A stretch of 64,000 nt of DNA from Cytophagales bacterium (GTDB lineage Bacteria > Bacteroidota > Bacteroidia > Cytophagales > Cyclobacteriaceae), in assembly GCA_025359125.1 (NCBI GenBank), contig JANYHI010000055.1:1-64000 (forward strand), written 5' to 3'. Of this stretch, positions 62,429 through 64,000 are shown in pieces. Under the pieces are notes generated by a model. The model was not told the DNA's origin. It ran no database searches and saw nothing but the letters and a program-made list of their open reading frames with translations. Within the stretch, counting starts at the first letter, position 1. Each line of letters begins with the position of its first letter. Made by a program: the position numbers and the translations under genes.

Positions 62429-63385
62429 CTATTTTTGAATTAAGTCTAATGAAACTTGATCTAAAGTTGTATAAAATGGTACTCTTCTGTAAATGAAAAT
62501 ATTTTTGATGTTCCAGATTAACGCGCTAATAAATGCACGCAGATGGTCAAACTGTCGAGTTACTAAGAAAGTAAAGATGTTTTTAGGGATAGTTAGTAAA
62601 GTTAAGTACACCAAAAAGCAAGTGAGTTCAAATCCATTTGTATTTCTGCGCATAAACATAATGCGGTTACGATTATTGTAGTACACTTTTAAAGGAGAAG
62701 TCTTGCCTATGGACATCGACTCTTTGTGCAGCAGATAAACTTCACTTTGATAGTAAATATTGAAGCCGTGTTTAATGGTTTGTGCAGACCAATCTAATTC
62801 CTCGTAGCACAGAAAAAAATGATCAGTAAACACACCCACCTTTTCTAGTACTTCTTTTTTTACCATCATGGCAGCTCCATTGGCATAATGAGTGTAGCCA
62901 GATGTATCATATTGGCCTAGGTCTTCTTCTCGATCGCCCACTTGGCTATTACGTCCAGTTAAAGAATTGATCTTGTTATATCCTGCAAACTGAATAATGT
63001 TGGAGTGATAGAAATACCTAATTTTTGGACTTACCATACCAATGCTTGGGAATTGATAAAAAGGCTCAATCAATTTTTCAATCAGGTTTGTATCCGCGAT
63101 TTCAGTATCGTTGTTTACGATGAAATAAAAATCCCCCTTTGCTAATTTCAACCCTAGATTATTTCCGCCTGTAAAACCTAAATTTATCTTCGTTCTATAA
63201 AATCTAACAGAGGGAAACTCTTTGGTGATTGCCTCAGTCGGGTTTTCAAATGAATCGTTGTCGATTACAATCACTTCGTAGTTTGTGTAGCTCAATTTTT
63301 TAAGTGAACGCAAGAACTCTAACGTAATCGTAAGCTGATTATAGTTGATGGTAATAAACGAAACAAATGGTGTTGGCTGAGGCAC
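62429..63385 (-). CDS. family 2 glycosyltransferase (rhamnosyltransferase-like)
   Basis: A 318-residue GT-A enzyme: SFITINYNQLTITLEFLRSL, VIDNDS, NLGFTGGNNLGLKLAKGDFYFIVNNDTEI (metal-binding NDT segment) and MMVKKEVLEKVGVFTDHFFLCYEELDWS. This pattern is that of the RfbF/WbbL-like GT2 group, often rhamnosyltransferases. The C-terminus has hydrophobic stretches (LTCFLVYLTLLTIPKNIFTF). It is the second gene of the operon visible here. Confidence 0.88.
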   Translation of the reverse strand: MPQPTPFVSFITINYNQLTITLEFLRSLKKLSYTNYEVIVIDNDSFENPTEAITKEFPSVRFYRTKINLGFTGGNNLGLKLAKGDFYFIVNNDTEIADTNLIEKLIEPFYQFPSIGMVSPKIRYFYHSNIIQFAGYNKINSLTGRNSQVGDREEDLGQYDTSGYTHYANGAAMMVKKEVLEKVGVFTDHFFLCYEELDWSAQTIKHGFNIYYQSEVYLLHKESMSIGKTSPLKVYYNNRNRIMFMRRNTNGFELTCFLVYLTLLTIPKNIFTFLVTRQFDHLRAFISALIWNIKNIFIYRRVPFYTTLDQVSLDLIQK

Positions 63386-63390
63386 TTTTG

Positions 63391-64000
63391 CTAGTACTGT
63401 TTATGCGGTGTGTGAATGAATTTTTTGTTAGCGCCTTTTAGCTTGAAATGAAGCGCGAAAATAGTGATGAATACCTTTGGTGCTGTAAGCAAGGCTATGA
63501 AGAAAGATTTGTTGAAATAAGATGATGGAATTGCCAGTATAAAGCTTAGTGCATATACGAATAATAACAGAGACCAATACCAAAATGGCAAAGCCAAAAA
63601 ATTTCTAGCCAGTATTGCCAATGTCGCAACGATTGTAAGAAGACCCAAGTTCATCATTCGTGGCAACTGAATATTGTAAAGTATTGCAATGTTAAATATG
63701 GAAAGGTTTCCTTTAAAAAGATTGATGATACCTTTTGTAAAGAATTTCTTAAAATAAATGTAATGACTTGACATCCAGCGCTTGCGCTGATTTTCAAATA
63801 CTTCTGGGTTATCTACCTTTTCGTCTAAAATAATGGCATCTTTTGCATAATAGATCTTAGTGCCACTTTCTAGTATTTTTAATTGAAGTTCTTTATCGAA
63901 TCCACCAACGGAGTCTATGGTGTTCAATGTATTCTTAAGCAATGTATAGTCGAAGGCCATGCCTGATCCAATAATCGGACTGGATAGACCTAAGGCTATT
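63391..64000 (-). CDS. processive-type GT2, C-terminal part (5' end outside window)
   Basis: The frame stays open to the window edge (residues GLSSPIIGSG precede the first ATG), so the gene is cut and the ORF-track start is not the real one. The visible part holds GGFDKELQLKILESG, the acceptor-site motif QRKRW (QxxRW) in NQRKRWMSSH, and then several C-terminal membrane segments. This fits the C-terminal half of a cellulose/hyaluronan-synthase-like GT2. It ends 5 bp before the next GT2 and belongs to the same operon. Confidence 0.85.
   Translation of the reverse strand, partial: IALGLSSPIIGSGMAFDYTLLKNTLNTIDSVGGFDKELQLKILESGTKIYYAKDAIILDEKVDNPEVFENQRKRWMSSHYIYFKKFFTKGIINLFKGNLSIFNIAILYNIQLPRMMNLGLLTIVATLAILARNFLALPFWYWSLLLFVYALSFILAIPSSYFNKSFFIALLTAPKVFITIFALHFKLKGANKKFIHTPHKQY

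Overview
The window looks like a chromosomal segment from a member of the Bacteroidota, most likely the Cytophagales. The reasons are type IX secretion (T9SS) sorting domains and a PorP/SprF partner, a DUF4421 outer-membrane protein, Bacteroidota-style MacB/FtsX permeases, AT-rich DNA without clear Shine-Dalgarno sites, and several TTTG-N19/21-TAnnTTT(A/T) promoter candidates. There are no rRNAs, CRISPR arrays, transposases or phage genes. Both window edges cut through a gene: a YfhO-type membrane protein on the left and a family 2 glycosyltransferase on the right.

Bases 1-11 kb hold a YfhO protein, a Uma2 nuclease-fold protein, a MacB/FtsX permease, galactokinase and two small-fold proteins (VOC, SRPBCC-like). 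These are followed by a minus-strand signalling group: a Crp/Fnr regulator, two STAS-like small proteins and a double-PAS histidine kinase. At 11-23 kb a vSGLT-type sugar symporter, an MHS-type MFS carrier, Lgt, a serine hydrolase, a GH53 galactanase lipoprotein, LigD, a Rieske oxygenase, a GH30 lipoprotein and a TPR protein follow. GH53, the symporter and GalK together suggest a small galactan/galactose route without a SusCD pair. At 23-28 kb lie a TetR-like regulator with an ABC1-family kinase, Ku (partner of LigD in end joining) and a DUF4421 protein.

At 28.0-28.5 kb is the oddest object in the window. Three tandem units of about 90 bp copy the 5' part of tRNA-Asp, carry a proline-like (UGG) anticodon arm and lack the T arm and 3' acceptor strand. 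A genuine tRNA-Asp(GUC) follows. One promoter candidate precedes the array and one terminator follows it, so all four units are probably one transcript.

At 29-41 kb is a surface polysaccharide region: flippase, a 34-residue membrane peptide, O-antigen ligase-like protein, a half-length TolC-like protein, two multi-pass GT-C-like proteins and a LamG-like lipoprotein. It also holds a tightly coupled four-gene cassette (UbiA-type phosphoribosyltransferase, DprE1-like oxidase, DprE2-like SDR, HAD phosphatase) that matches the known route to polyprenyl-phosphate arabinose. An acyltransferase closes the block.

At 41-57 kb two very large secreted esterase/adhesin proteins dominate, one with a type A and one with a type B T9SS sorting domain. 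The second is coupled to a PorP/SprF gene. A gluconate-dehydrogenase-like pair (subunit 3 plus GMC oxidoreductase) and a GT2 lie between or beside them. From 57 to 64 kb a minus-strand operon encodes two GT2s, an AsnB-type amidotransferase, a methyltransferase, a fused double GT4 and a secreted propeller-like protein, again pointing to surface glycan synthesis.
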